Shown here piece by piece: positions 1-11,438 of a stretch of DNA of 50,697 nt (the stretch's first letter is position 1; each line of letters starts with the position of its first letter). Under the pieces are notes generated by a model. The model was given only the letters and a program-made list of their open reading frames with translations. It did not search any database and was not told the origin of the DNA. The DNA comes from Planctomycetota bacterium (GTDB lineage: Bacteria; Planctomycetota; UBA8742; UBA2392), in contig JAMQHL010000071.1 in the NCBI GenBank assembly GCA_025993795.1, positions 1 through 50,697 on the forward strand, given 5' to 3'. The position numbers were made by a program, and so were the translations under genes.

Positions 1-93
1 TGCTCATCCGAAAGGTCGGTAGGGTAGTTGGTAGCCATAACCACCCCATCGACAGAACCCGCCCGCAAACTACAGCTTTGTTAAACAAGCTCT
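1..93 (-). mobile_element. Partial IS5-like insertion sequence, end of element and start of transposase
   Basis: These 93 bases are the exact reverse complement of 50604-50696. Read on the minus strand, the outer end begins GAGCTTGTTTAACAAAGCTG and an ATG at 38-36 opens a reading frame starting MATNYPTDLSDE, which runs off the window. That N-terminus resembles IS5-family transposases with a DUF4096-type start (inference from family knowledge). The element points outward, away from clpC. Only the end of the IS is present, so its length and activity cannot be judged. Confidence 0.75.
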
Positions 94-125
94 TAGCGGG
101 CGTCGTGGGTGCCTCGCGACAAGAA

Positions 126-153
126 CACAGCCCCTGCTCGCGCCGGGGCTGTG
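126..153 (-). terminator. Probable intrinsic terminator of clpC
   Basis: A 9-bp perfect stem (CACAGCCCC / GGGGCTGTG) with a 10-base loop lies 16 bases after the clpC stop codon. On the minus strand it is followed by TTCTTGTC, a short T-rich tail. Position, G+C-rich stem and tail fit a Rho-independent terminator. Confidence 0.65.
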
Positions 154-169
154 GTGAGTGTTGTGCCGA

Positions 170-2761
<2,592 letters not shown>

Positions 2762-3062
2762 GGTTGCCTCAGTGCGGCGCTGCCCCAGCGCCAGTGTAAA
2801 GAGAATCACTCAGCTTCAACGGTAGCCCTCAGTGGCGAGGGCGTCAACGCCGCGTCAACAAGCACCACCGCCGCCGGTTGTTGACAGAACGCGCCTTGGC
2901 GGGCGATTGATTCCAGAATGCGCGCGGATGGCAGTGTGCAAACCCCGTGCCTACTGTGCACGACCCCGCCCCCCGCGCGTTTTGCTGTTGCGGCCAACGC
3001 AGCATTGTCGCAACCTGCCGCGCCAAAGGCCTTCCATACGGCTGTACTTCGCGGAGACGGAT
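2762..3062. other. Intergenic region between divergent clpC and a lipoprotein gene
   Basis: About 300 bases holding the promoters of both divergent genes. On the minus strand a weak candidate for clpC is TTGAAG (2819-2814) with TACACT (2798-2793) at a short 15-base spacing. No heat-shock operator (CIRCE), CtsR-like heptad repeat or small gene could be supported. Confidence 0.4.
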
Positions 3063-3545
3063 ATGCGAATCGTGCTTTCGGTGGGGATCTTCACGCTGCT
3101 GGCGGGCTGCGGCGCCAATTCGACAGTCAACAACAGCGGCACTGCCAATCAGGCCGCGAGTGGCTCCGCTGACGCCGGCAAAAACAAAGACGTCAGCGAC
3201 GCCCGGCTGAAGGCTGAGGATATGCTTGGCGCACTCAAGAACAGGGCACGCGTCGCGTACGCGAGGGTGGGAGTCGAACCCAAAACGCTGACTGGGGACT
3301 TTGAGGGTGGAGGATGCAAGGTCTCGCCGGATCAGCTGAAAGACGGTAGCTACCAAGTGCGGGACGTGGTGTACAAGAAACCGGACATGGAACGCGGTGC
3401 CGTGGTTTGTGAGCCCACTGCCGGCCCTGAGTACGGCTTTGGCGCGCTTTACTTCAACTATCCTGATGGCAAGGGTGAACTCAGCTGGTACGACACGAAG
3501 GAAAAACTCGAAGAAGCGCTGAAAGCATTTCAGACCGCGAAGTAG
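3063..3545 (+). CDS. Predicted lipoprotein of unknown function
   Basis: 160 residues. The start at MRIVLSVGIFTLLAGCGAN gives a lipoprotein signal peptide with lipobox LLAG-C, so the mature protein should be lipid-anchored and exported. An upstream extension would place the signal peptide internally. The C-terminal ~110 residues are clearly paralogous to the C-terminus of the next gene (shared LKNxARV-Y-A pattern, two conserved cysteines, a WYDT-EEL-A ending). A short Ser/Ala/Asn-rich linker follows the lipobox. Function unknown; the cysteines may form a disulfide outside the cytoplasm. Confidence 0.75.
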   Translation: MRIVLSVGIFTLLAGCGANSTVNNSGTANQAASGSADAGKNKDVSDARLKAEDMLGALKNRARVAYARVGVEPKTLTGDFEGGGCKVSPDQLKDGSYQVRDVVYKKPDMERGAVVCEPTAGPEYGFGALYFNYPDGKGELSWYDTKEKLEEALKAFQTAK

Positions 3546-3668
3546 GTAAAGCTACTCCACCGGCGGGGGCGACCCGGCCGGTTTTCATTTGTTCGGAAGC
3601 CGGCAAACAAAGGTGGTAAACGTGCCGATGCACACAGTACACTCGGCACACTTGAACAGGAGACGACC

Positions 3669-4700
3669 ATGGTTTCGCAATCCAGAATTGGCGCGCTGGT
3701 GATTCTGGCTGCCTGCGCGATGACTTTCATGTTCGCGCCGCAGCACAGCGCCCAGCCGCGCGCCACCGAAGGCGGGCAGTTGCAGGGCAAGTCCGACACG
3801 GCGCTCAAGGCGATGCTGTCAGGCACAGATGCGGAGCTGTACAACGCGTTCGCACCATGGTTGCGCGGGTGCAGCGACTGGATGCATGAGATGTGGATCG
3901 AGAAAATGAAAGAAGAGGCCAAACGCGCTGCCAAGGACGAAGAGGTCAAGGCCAAGCAGGAGGCAGAGATGGTCAAGTGGGTCCACGAGCACGACCCCGC
4001 AGATCGCTACAAGATCCGCACCTATGACGACATGCTCGCGCTTAAGTCGCACCAGCTGTTCGCGCTGATCTGCGGCCAGTTGAGACTGCAGGGCAACGAC
4101 AAGGTGAAGGAACGTCGCGCCGCCAAGTGGCACCTGGTGAACCGGACCGTGTATCAAACCGTCGAGAAGAACCACACCCGCACCTACGGCGAAGTCAGCT
4201 TTGCCAACAGGTTCGAAGATGTGCTGGTGGTGCACTGCGTGGCAGAAACCGAGAACGACTGGTACGTGGTTGACATTGCTGGACAGGTCGGCAGCGAAAA
4301 AATCAAGTGCGAGTTCCCGAGCCCCGTGGCTGGCACGAACCTCACGAACATCCGCGATGCAAAGCGTGCAGAAGGCGAGCAATTGCTGGGCTCGCTCAAG
4401 AACCAGGCGCGCGTTTCCTATGCGAAGACGGGGTCAGCACCTTCCACCTTCACGGGCAAGACCAAAGATGGTGGATGCGATGTGAATGCTGCGGAACTGG
4501 TAGGCAAGTACTGCCAGGTCCGCGACAAGGTCTGGGGCAAAGGCAACCGGGCCGCCCTAGCCTGCGAAGGCACGGAAGGCAATGAAAGCGTCGGCTACTG
4601 CCTGCTGAGCTTCACCTGGACTGGCGGTGACGGCACCTTTACGTGGTACGACACCGAAGAAGAACTCGACGCAGCCATCGCGAAGTTTGAGAAGGGCTAA
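3669..4700 (+). CDS. Secreted protein of unknown function, sharing a domain with the preceding lipoprotein
   Basis: 343 residues. The N-terminus (about 25 residues: charged start, hydrophobic core, AQP) is a signal peptide or membrane anchor. The middle is a charged, helical segment rich in Lys/Glu/Ala (about 70-120), probably coiled. Residues from about 230 form the domain shared with the gene at 3063-3545, including the WYDTEEELDAAI ending and paired cysteines. AGGAGA lies 5 bases before the ATG. It sits 123 bases after its paralogue on the same strand, so cotranscription is possible. No enzymatic motif was recognised. Confidence 0.75.
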   Translation: MVSQSRIGALVILAACAMTFMFAPQHSAQPRATEGGQLQGKSDTALKAMLSGTDAELYNAFAPWLRGCSDWMHEMWIEKMKEEAKRAAKDEEVKAKQEAEMVKWVHEHDPADRYKIRTYDDMLALKSHQLFALICGQLRLQGNDKVKERRAAKWHLVNRTVYQTVEKNHTRTYGEVSFANRFEDVLVVHCVAETENDWYVVDIAGQVGSEKIKCEFPSPVAGTNLTNIRDAKRAEGEQLLGSLKNQARVSYAKTGSAPSTFTGKTKDGGCDVNAAELVGKYCQVRDKVWGKGNRAALACEGTEGNESVGYCLLSFTWTGGDGTFTWYDTEEELDAAIAKFEKG

Positions 4701-4711
4701 CCCGTCGGGCG

Positions 4712-4990
4712 TCAGTCGCGTGCGCGTTGTCGCCGTCGGCGGCGCTCGGCTTCGCTGTTGCCGCCCAGATCGATCATTGCGCCGATCACGATGGCTGCAA
4801 TCTGCAACCCGCCGAACTCGGTGTTGTAGGCCCACACCAGGGCCAGTGTCATCACAGGCATGAAGATCAGGCCCAGCAGCGGCCAAAGCCACAGGTCAAA
4901 GGCCTTGGAAACATAGGGCGTGAAAATCCACAGCGCGCCCAGCAGTAGCCGGGGTGAAAGCAGCGCTAAGATGGCGAACAGGCAACCCAT
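4712..4990 (-). CDS. Small membrane protein of unknown function
   Basis: 92 residues from the ATG at 4990 (96 from an in-frame TTG at 5002). Two long hydrophobic stretches, each with Leu/Ile/Ala-rich cores, span most of the protein, and the C-terminus is an Arg-rich tail ending RRRRRQRARD that should stay cytoplasmic. It converges on the secreted protein gene, with 11 bases between the stop codons. No family recognised. Confidence 0.6.
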   Translation of the reverse strand: MGCLFAILALLSPRLLLGALWIFTPYVSKAFDLWLWPLLGLIFMPVMTLALVWAYNTEFGGLQIAAIVIGAMIDLGGNSEAERRRRRQRARD

Positions 4991-5088
4991 GGTGAACTTC
5001 AATGCTCAGTGACCAATGCTGCATTGGCAATGCTGTGTACTTACGGCCAACTGTCATTGCGAATTGGGCAATTGCAATTGCGGGCGAT

Positions 5089-5367
5089 TCAAGTTGCGAG
5101 CTCGGTCAGCCGTACGACCTCAATCACGTCCGTGGCCGGGATCTCGACCTCAGGCAGCTTCGGCCAGTGGCCCCACTGCACAGCCGCCTGCAGAAACTCG
5201 TCAATCGACTTGCCGTCTTGGCCGTCGGCGTGGCGCTGCGCGTCTTTCAGGAAGACGCCGTGGGGTGTCACGGTGTCGCAGCGGCCGACAAACACCGGTC
5301 CCGCCTTGGTGCGCACCACCACAGTAATGCCGTGCAGCGCGCCTTTGTCTGAGTGGAATGTACCCAT
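5089..5367 (-). CDS. Small Sm-like protein, paralogue 1 of 3
   Basis: 92 residues from the ATG at 5367. It shares with the next two upstream genes the pattern LH-x2-TVVV-x-T-x5-F-x-GR in the first half and WGHWP-x-(L/I)-x4-I-x2-(T/A)D-(V/I) in the second. The first block (short strand, turn, F-x-G-R, turn, hydrophobic strand) resembles the Sm1 motif of Sm/LSm barrels and the second weakly resembles Sm2; this fold is an inference. It is the most divergent of the three. The start is chosen where similarity begins. The GGAAC upstream that could act as ribosome-binding site is part of a heptamer array. Confidence 0.6.
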   Translation of the reverse strand: MGTFHSDKGALHGITVVVRTKAGPVFVGRCDTVTPHGVFLKDAQRHADGQDGKSIDEFLQAAVQWGHWPKLPEVEIPATDVIEVVRLTELAT

Positions 5368-5373
5368 TGGCAA

Positions 5374-5401
5374 GTTCCGGGTTCTGTGTTCCGAGTTTTT
5401 T
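5374..5401. repeat. Heptamer array GTTCCGG/GTTCTGT/GTTCCGA/GTTTTTT
   Basis: Four head-to-tail 7-base units starting with GTT lie between two of the small Sm-like genes. The consensus GTTC(C/T)G(G/A) matches the array in the gcvPA-gcvH junction (30805-30899). No facing inverted array was found here, so this may be half of a decayed unit. Confidence 0.55.
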
Positions 5402-5437
5402 GGCACTGCGCGTGGTGATGTCTGCACCCACGAAGCA

Positions 5438-5734
5438 CTACGCGCTTCGTACTTCGCCCTTCCACGGCGTCTTTACCAGCAGGTCCATGCGTGTGATGTC
5501 GGCCTTGGCAATGAAAACTTTCTTGATCGCCGGCCAGTGCCCGACGCTCACGGCGCTTTCGAGTCTGGCTTCGTTTTCGGCCCAGTCGCCGTGGAAGTGG
5601 TCAAGGTCAACGATGATCAGGTTGTCATTTTCGAATCTAGAGCAGCGCCCGATGAACGTCTGCTTGCGGCACGTCTCGACGGCCACGGTCTTGCCGTGAA
5701 ACTCCTTCAGACGCTTGGCGGGGTCCTGTTGCAT
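5438..5734 (-). CDS. Small Sm-like protein, paralogue 2 of 3
   Basis: 98 residues. It carries the shared pattern with HGKTVAVET, TFIGR, DHFHGDW, VGHWPAIKK and ADITRMDLL. The strand-turn-strand pattern around TFIGRCSRFENDNLIIVD is reminiscent of an Sm1 motif (hydrophobic-x-G-x-hydrophobic, acidic, N-L), and the C-terminal ITRMDLL of Sm2. Its ATG is 3 bases after the stop of paralogue 3, so the two are cotranscribed. Unlike Hfq it lacks the YKHA Sm2 signature. Function unknown; RNA binding would be a guess from fold alone. Confidence 0.7.
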   Translation of the reverse strand: MQQDPAKRLKEFHGKTVAVETCRKQTFIGRCSRFENDNLIIVDLDHFHGDWAENEARLESAVSVGHWPAIKKVFIAKADITRMDLLVKTPWKGEVRSA

Positions 5735-5737
5735 GAC

Positions 5738-6025
5738 TCAATTTCCTTGCCGCCACGGCGCGCGATTCAGCAGGTCAATGCGCGTGACGTCTTCCTGCGG
5801 GATGAAGGCCTTGTCGATGCTGGCCCAGCAACCCCACTGTAACGCCTGCTCCAGCCGCTCCACATTTCTGGCCAGCCCGCCGTGAAAATGGTCCAGGCTG
5901 CCGAGCATGAGGTTGCCCTTGTCATCGAGCCCGAGATAGCGGCCGACGAACGTCTGGTCCTTCGATGTCTCAACGACCACCGTCGAATCGTGCAGCTCGG
6001 CGTCACGGTCCTGAAGCGTTGCCAT
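5738..6025 (-). CDS. Small Sm-like protein, paralogue 3 of 3
   Basis: 95 residues from an ATG at 6025. It is closest to paralogue 2: DSTVVVET, TFVGRYLGLDDKGNLML, LDHFHGGL, WGCWASIDKAFI, EDVTRIDLL. It is the first of the three in transcription order and lies 5 bases after the bacilliredoxin gene, suggesting one operon (bacilliredoxin, then three paralogues). No transmembrane segment or signal peptide. The array looks like local gene triplication followed by divergence. Confidence 0.7.
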   Translation of the reverse strand: MATLQDRDAELHDSTVVVETSKDQTFVGRYLGLDDKGNLMLGSLDHFHGGLARNVERLEQALQWGCWASIDKAFIPQEDVTRIDLLNRAPWRQGN

Positions 6026-6030
6026 GGCGA

Positions 6031-6462
6031 TTACCCTACCTTGCTGCAGTGCTTCTCGTACTCGCGCTGCAGGTACCCGGCGACGGACTCGGGGTGTCCG
6101 CCCTCGAATATGTGCCGCGGCACGTACGCGACCGGCTTACCCTGCTTGAAGATGTAGACGCTGGGGCTGCTCGGCGCAGCCTGCGGCACCAGACTGCGGA
6201 TGAAACTCACGCTTTCCGTGTCGTTGCCCGCGAAACCTGTCGCCACCGAATCCGGCTTCACTTCGTTCTCGAGGCTCAGCAGAATGCCGGGGCGCGCAGC
6301 ACCCGCGGCACAGCCGCACACGCTGTTGACCACGAACATCGCGGTCTTGTCCTTGTTGCTTTCAAGCCAGGCCTTGGCTTGCTCGGCGGTGCGCAGCTCT
6401 TTCACGCCGTTGTCGGTCAGTTCGCTGCGCATGGGTGCGATCATCTCTTCGGGATAGGGCAT
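6031..6462 (-). CDS. BrxA/BrxB-family bacilliredoxin (YphP/YqiW, DUF1094)
   Basis: 143 residues, the family length. The N-terminus MPYPEEMIAPMRSELT is typical. The redox site is the CGC motif in VNSVCGCAAGAARP (near residue 49), with the thioredoxin-like cis-proline region PSSPSVYIFKQGKPV following. Family members reduce mixed disulfides between proteins and low-molecular-weight thiols such as bacillithiol; which thiol this organism uses cannot be told here. It lies 9 bases after mrp, so mrp, this gene and the three small paralogues may form one operon. Confidence 0.92.
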   Translation of the reverse strand: MPYPEEMIAPMRSELTDNGVKELRTAEQAKAWLESNKDKTAMFVVNSVCGCAAGAARPGILLSLENEVKPDSVATGFAGNDTESVSFIRSLVPQAAPSSPSVYIFKQGKPVAYVPRHIFEGGHPESVAGYLQREYEKHCSKVG

Positions 6463-6471
6463 GTTTGTCTC

Positions 6472-7530
<1,059 letters not shown>

Positions 7531-7627
7531 GGCGCACTGAGAGTAGAAACGAGACCAATCGTGTCCACTATTCCAGAAAGGCCGGAGGAGGAGGGCGGAG
7601 TCCAGGGGGCGCGAGACCGGATGTGCG

Positions 7628-7658
7628 ACACAGGACACAGAACGCAGAACACCAAACC
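7628..7658. repeat. Heptamer array ACACAGG/ACACAGA/ACGCAGA/ACACCAA
   Basis: Four consecutive 7-base units lie in the 169-base divergent spacer between mrp and the transpeptidase gene. They follow the same 7-base register seen in the gcv junctions but with another sequence. No inverted partner is evident. Confidence 0.5.
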
Positions 7659-7699
7659 AACCCTGCCCCGAATGCCGATACCTTCCCGGAGGCTATAAC

Positions 7700-10381
7700 C
7701 TGTACGACGCAAAGCTCAACTACCTTACCGCCGGCATGACACTGGTGTTCCTGGTGCTTCTGGGCCGCTTTGCCTACATGCAGGTGTTCGCCCATGATTA
7801 CTACGCCGGGCAAGCCGAGCACATGCGCACCAGCATCGCGCTGCTTGAGCCGCACCGGGCTGACATCGTGTTGCGCGACGGAACGCTGGTGGCGCACACG
7901 GAAACGGTGTGGGACATCTATCTTGATCTTGAGGCCTTTGCCGACCCGCGCACACTGCCCCTGCGGCGCCATGTTTCGCCGCGCCATTACGACGCCGACA
8001 CGACCCAGGCCTTTGTCGATGGCCCCCTCAAGGCCATGTACGGGGCGGAACTGCCTTCCCCCGCCAGCCGCCGCCGCTGGTTCCTGAACTGGCGGCTGCG
8101 CCAGGACCCGGTCGCCCGCGCCGACTTTGAGTTGTGTGCGCAACGCCTGTGCATGGTAACGGGCCTGACCCGCGCCGAACTTGACCAGAAACTGAACCTG
8201 TTGGCGACTGAAGTGAACGCGCTGGCAGACCAGATCGGCGACCCGGTCAAGGCAGAGGGCCGCGATGTCAGCATCGCATGGCTGCGCGCCAAGCCGGCGC
8301 TGACCGATCCCGAATACTGGGAGCGCATCCGGCGCTTTCCCAAGAGCCTGCACTTCGCGCCGGTACTGCAGGCGCGCCTTGAGTGGCTGCAACAAGAGTC
8401 CGATTATCTGGGCGGTTGGCTGCAAGCCGCAGGCGGCGACACTGAGCGCCTGCGCGACCTGTGCTTCCAGGCGATGAAGACCTGCCGCGAGCGCGCGAAC
8501 TCGTTGCAGCTTGATGTCGACCCGGGTGAGCTGACGCACTCACAGGCGCAAGACACTCTGCTTGAAGAACATGGTGCGTGGCTGCGGCTTGCCAGGACCT
8601 GCGAAGCTGTGGTGCGCGGCGACAAGCAGGCTGTCGCTACGCGCTATCATGCACTGTCGGACAAGCGGGGCCTCGTAAATCTGACGGCGGAGCGCCTGGA
8701 GCGTCTGGAGAAGCACGTGCTGGAGCGCCACGCGCAGGACTGGAAGCAGCGCTGGCAGCACTACACGATTGAGGAAAACCCGTTGCTGTTGGTGCGCGAG
8801 GCGCCGCGCGACGTGATTGAACTGTTGAAGGTGAACGGCGATCTGCTGCCGGGCGTGCGCTGTGAACGCCGGGCGTCGCGCAGCTATTCGTACTCGCGCG
8901 AGCTAGTGCATGTGCTGGGCAACGTCGGTCTGCCTGACGCCGCGCAGCTTGAGGGCGTGCTGTCGCGGCCCACCTTTGGCGAAGGCCTGGACGAGTTCAT
9001 TGACAGCTGGTTCGACGGCGACCGTGCCCAGTTCGTGCAACGCTTTGACGGCGCGGTTGCGCTGAACGCCATCGGCATACGCGGCATCGAAAACACCTAT
9101 GACGAGCGCCTGAGCGGTTTGTACGGCGCCCGCGCCGGCATACGCGACGCAAGCGGGCGCACGCGCAGCATTGAGTATGAGCAGGCGCCCACGCACCCCG
9201 AGCCGCTGACATTGACGATCGACATTGAACTGCAACGTGACCTCGTGGCAACGATCCGCAAGTGGGAACCTGCCCTGAACGCCCGCGTTCTGACCGGCAA
9301 GAAGGCTCCTCGCTGGGAAAGCACAAAGTGGTCGTTCCGCGGCTGCGCGATCGTACTGGACGTGAAGACGGGGGCGGTGTTGGCCATGGTCAGCCTGCCG
9401 GACTATGACCCCGAAGCGCTCAAGGGGCGCACCGCCGCAGACCGCAGCTACCAGCGGCAGTTGCAGCTTGAAGAGCAGCTTGAATCTGCCAAGGGCTATC
9501 CGCGCTGGAACCAGCACGCCCGTTACGTGAACCGCGCGACCCAGGGCGCCTACGCGCCGGGCAGCACGTTCAAGGTACTGACCGCGATGGCGCTGCTTGA
9601 CAGCGGGACACTGACGCCCTCTGACACGTTCGACGAGATCGGTGAGTACAAGAACGGTGCGTACGAGATCAAGTGGCAGGGTAAGCGCCTGGGTTCGACC
9701 GGGCACCCCATTGGCCCGGGCGTGAACCTGCGCCTTGCACTTGAGGCCAGCAGCAACGGCTTCTTCTATCGCTGGGCGCAGTCCATGGGCGAAACGCCCT
9801 CCGAGGCGTGGGAGAACCTGCGCGGCTATGCCGAGATGTTCGGGTTCGGCGTGCCTTGCGACAGCGACTTCTACTTCCGGCGTGCGCAACTGCCGCACCC
9901 GGAAGACGTGTGGGCGCCGAACCTGGCGATGCTGGCAATCGGGCAGGGTGCGATGACCTGCGCGCCGATTGAACTGGCGCGGCTTTATGCGTGCATTGCC
10001 AACCGTGGAACCCTGCTGACGCCGCACCTGGCCGAAGAAGCCCAGACATGGCCTACGCAGCTTGACGTGTCGGCCGAAACCTGGGACGCGATTCATGAGG
10101 GCATGCGCCGCGTGGTGTACGGCAGTCGCGGCACGGCGCGCGAGCACCCGGTGCTGCGGCGCATACGCTGCGCCGGCAAGACCGGCACAGCCGAAAACGG
10201 CCGCGGCGTTCCCGACCACGCGTGGTTTGCCGGGTTTGCCCCGCACGATGACCCGCAGGTTGCGTTCGTGATTCTTGCGGCAAACAGCGACCTTTACGGC
10301 GGCGACATTGCCCCCGTGATCGGCGAGACTATCGAGCGCCATCTGCAGCGAACCGGCGTGCTGGCGCAAGTGAAGAAGTAG
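7700..10381 (+). CDS. mrdA: Class B penicillin-binding protein (PBP2/MrdA-like transpeptidase), unusually long
   Basis: 893 residues if translation starts at CTG 7700, which has GGAGG 7 bases upstream; the first ATG (7736) has no ribosome-binding site and would cut into the N-terminal membrane segment (NYLTAGMTLVFLVLLG). The transpeptidase domain is intact: SxxK as STFK at 622, SxN as SSN at 684-686, KTG at 827. A dimerisation-domain motif (HRADIVLRDGTLVA, then RGIENTYDERLSGL) is present. Between these lies roughly 300 residues of extra, charged helical sequence absent from E. coli PBP2 (633 residues, catalytic Ser 330). Role: cross-linking peptidoglycan in the periplasm during elongation. 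Confidence 0.9.
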   Translation: MYDAKLNYLTAGMTLVFLVLLGRFAYMQVFAHDYYAGQAEHMRTSIALLEPHRADIVLRDGTLVAHTETVWDIYLDLEAFADPRTLPLRRHVSPRHYDADTTQAFVDGPLKAMYGAELPSPASRRRWFLNWRLRQDPVARADFELCAQRLCMVTGLTRAELDQKLNLLATEVNALADQIGDPVKAEGRDVSIAWLRAKPALTDPEYWERIRRFPKSLHFAPVLQARLEWLQQESDYLGGWLQAAGGDTERLRDLCFQAMKTCRERANSLQLDVDPGELTHSQAQDTLLEEHGAWLRLARTCEAVVRGDKQAVATRYHALSDKRGLVNLTAERLERLEKHVLERHAQDWKQRWQHYTIEENPLLLVREAPRDVIELLKVNGDLLPGVRCERRASRSYSYSRELVHVLGNVGLPDAAQLEGVLSRPTFGEGLDEFIDSWFDGDRAQFVQRFDGAVALNAIGIRGIENTYDERLSGLYGARAGIRDASGRTRSIEYEQAPTHPEPLTLTIDIELQRDLVATIRKWEPALNARVLTGKKAPRWESTKWSFRGCAIVLDVKTGAVLAMVSLPDYDPEALKGRTAADRSYQRQLQLEEQLESAKGYPRWNQHARYVNRATQGAYAPGSTFKVLTAMALLDSGTLTPSDTFDEIGEYKNGAYEIKWQGKRLGSTGHPIGPGVNLRLALEASSNGFFYRWAQSMGETPSEAWENLRGYAEMFGFGVPCDSDFYFRRAQLPHPEDVWAPNLAMLAIGQGAMTCAPIELARLYACIANRGTLLTPHLAEEAQTWPTQLDVSAETWDAIHEGMRRVVYGSRGTAREHPVLRRIRCAGKTGTAENGRGVPDHAWFAGFAPHDDPQVAFVILAANSDLYGGDIAPVIGETIERHLQRTGVLAQVKK

Positions 10382-10434
10382 CCGAGTAGCACCCCGACCC
10401 TCGAACTCTGGCTGCGCGTTGCTACTGTTGCGCC

Positions 10435-11433
10435 ATGCGATCTCTGGTTACCGGCGCGACTGGCTTTATCGGTTCTCACCTTGCCGAGATGTTGAAGGCG
10501 CGCGGGCATACCGTGCGCCTGCTGGTGCGCAGTGAAAAACGCCTGTTTCCGGAATTGCGCGAGGGCTTTGAGGTCATCCAGGGCGACGTCACCCAGTCAC
10601 CGGATGAGTTGCGCAAGGCCGTCGAGGGCGTTGACTACGTGTTTCACGTTGCGGGCATGCTGTTCGGGCGTTCGCAGATAGAGTTCACACGCGCCAACGC
10701 CCACGGTACGCGCAACCTGCTTGAAGCGGTCAAGACCACGGGCGGCGGCGTGCTGCGCTTTCTGCTGTGCAGCAGCCAGGCAGCGGTCGGTCCGTGCGAG
10801 GACAGCCGCCACATTGTAGACGAGACCTCGATCCCGCACCCGGTAACGTTTTACGGGCGCAGCAAGCTGCTGGCCGAGAACTTCGCGCGCGAGTACCAGA
10901 AGGACTTCCCTGTCACGATTATCCGGCCGCCGGCGGTCTACGGGCCGCGCGACAAGGGCATCCTGGAGTTCTTCAAGTGGATGTCCAAAGGCTACAACCT
11001 GCAATTCGGAACGCAGGAAAAGAAGTTCAGCCTGATTCATGGCAAAGACCTTGCGCGCGGCATGATTGAGGCGTCGATGAGCGACGCCGCTGCCAACGAG
11101 ACGTTTTTTCTGAGCGAGCCCGAACCGTACTCCCTTGCCTGGACCATGGAACTGCTGCGCGACACACTCAAGCCCAGCAAGCACAAGAACATGGCGGCGC
11201 CCATCTGGGCCGCCAAGGCGCTGGCGCGTTTCAACGACGTGCTGCAGTTCATTACGCGCAAACCGATGATCCCCAACAGCGACAAGCTGCGCGAGCTGCT
11301 GCCGCCATACTGGGTTTGCAGCGCCCAGAAGGCCAAGGATGTCTTCGGGTTCGAGACACAGATTCCGCCCCGCGAAGGCATGAAGGAAACCGCCGACTGG
11401 TACATCAAGAACGGCTGGATCAAGGTGCGCTAG
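10435..11433 (+). CDS. NAD-dependent epimerase/dehydratase family protein (extended SDR)
   Basis: 332 residues. The nucleotide-binding GATGFIG motif is at residues 7-13, with the family pattern (VTGATGFIGSHLAE), a catalytic Ser within LLCSSQAAVG, and the catalytic YGRSK (YxxxK). The RPPAVYGPRDKG block is typical of sugar or sterol-type extended SDRs. The substrate cannot be assigned. It follows the transpeptidase by 53 bases on the same strand and ends 5 bases from the convergent TerB-domain gene. Confidence 0.9.
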   Translation: MRSLVTGATGFIGSHLAEMLKARGHTVRLLVRSEKRLFPELREGFEVIQGDVTQSPDELRKAVEGVDYVFHVAGMLFGRSQIEFTRANAHGTRNLLEAVKTTGGGVLRFLLCSSQAAVGPCEDSRHIVDETSIPHPVTFYGRSKLLAENFAREYQKDFPVTIIRPPAVYGPRDKGILEFFKWMSKGYNLQFGTQEKKFSLIHGKDLARGMIEASMSDAAANETFFLSEPEPYSLAWTMELLRDTLKPSKHKNMAAPIWAAKALARFNDVLQFITRKPMIPNSDKLRELLPPYWVCSAQKAKDVFGFETQIPPREGMKETADWYIKNGWIKVR

Positions 11434-11438
11434 GGGGC

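Noticed and set aside
2762..3062. CIRCE or CtsR operator for clpC
   Set aside because: No TTAGCACTC-type inverted repeat or CtsR-like heptad repeat was found in the spacer.
5003..5088. Further heptamer unit before the small membrane protein (CCAATGCTGCATTGG, CAATTGCAATTG)
   Set aside because: Short palindromes are visible but no consistent 7-base register; possibly a decayed unit, too weak to list.
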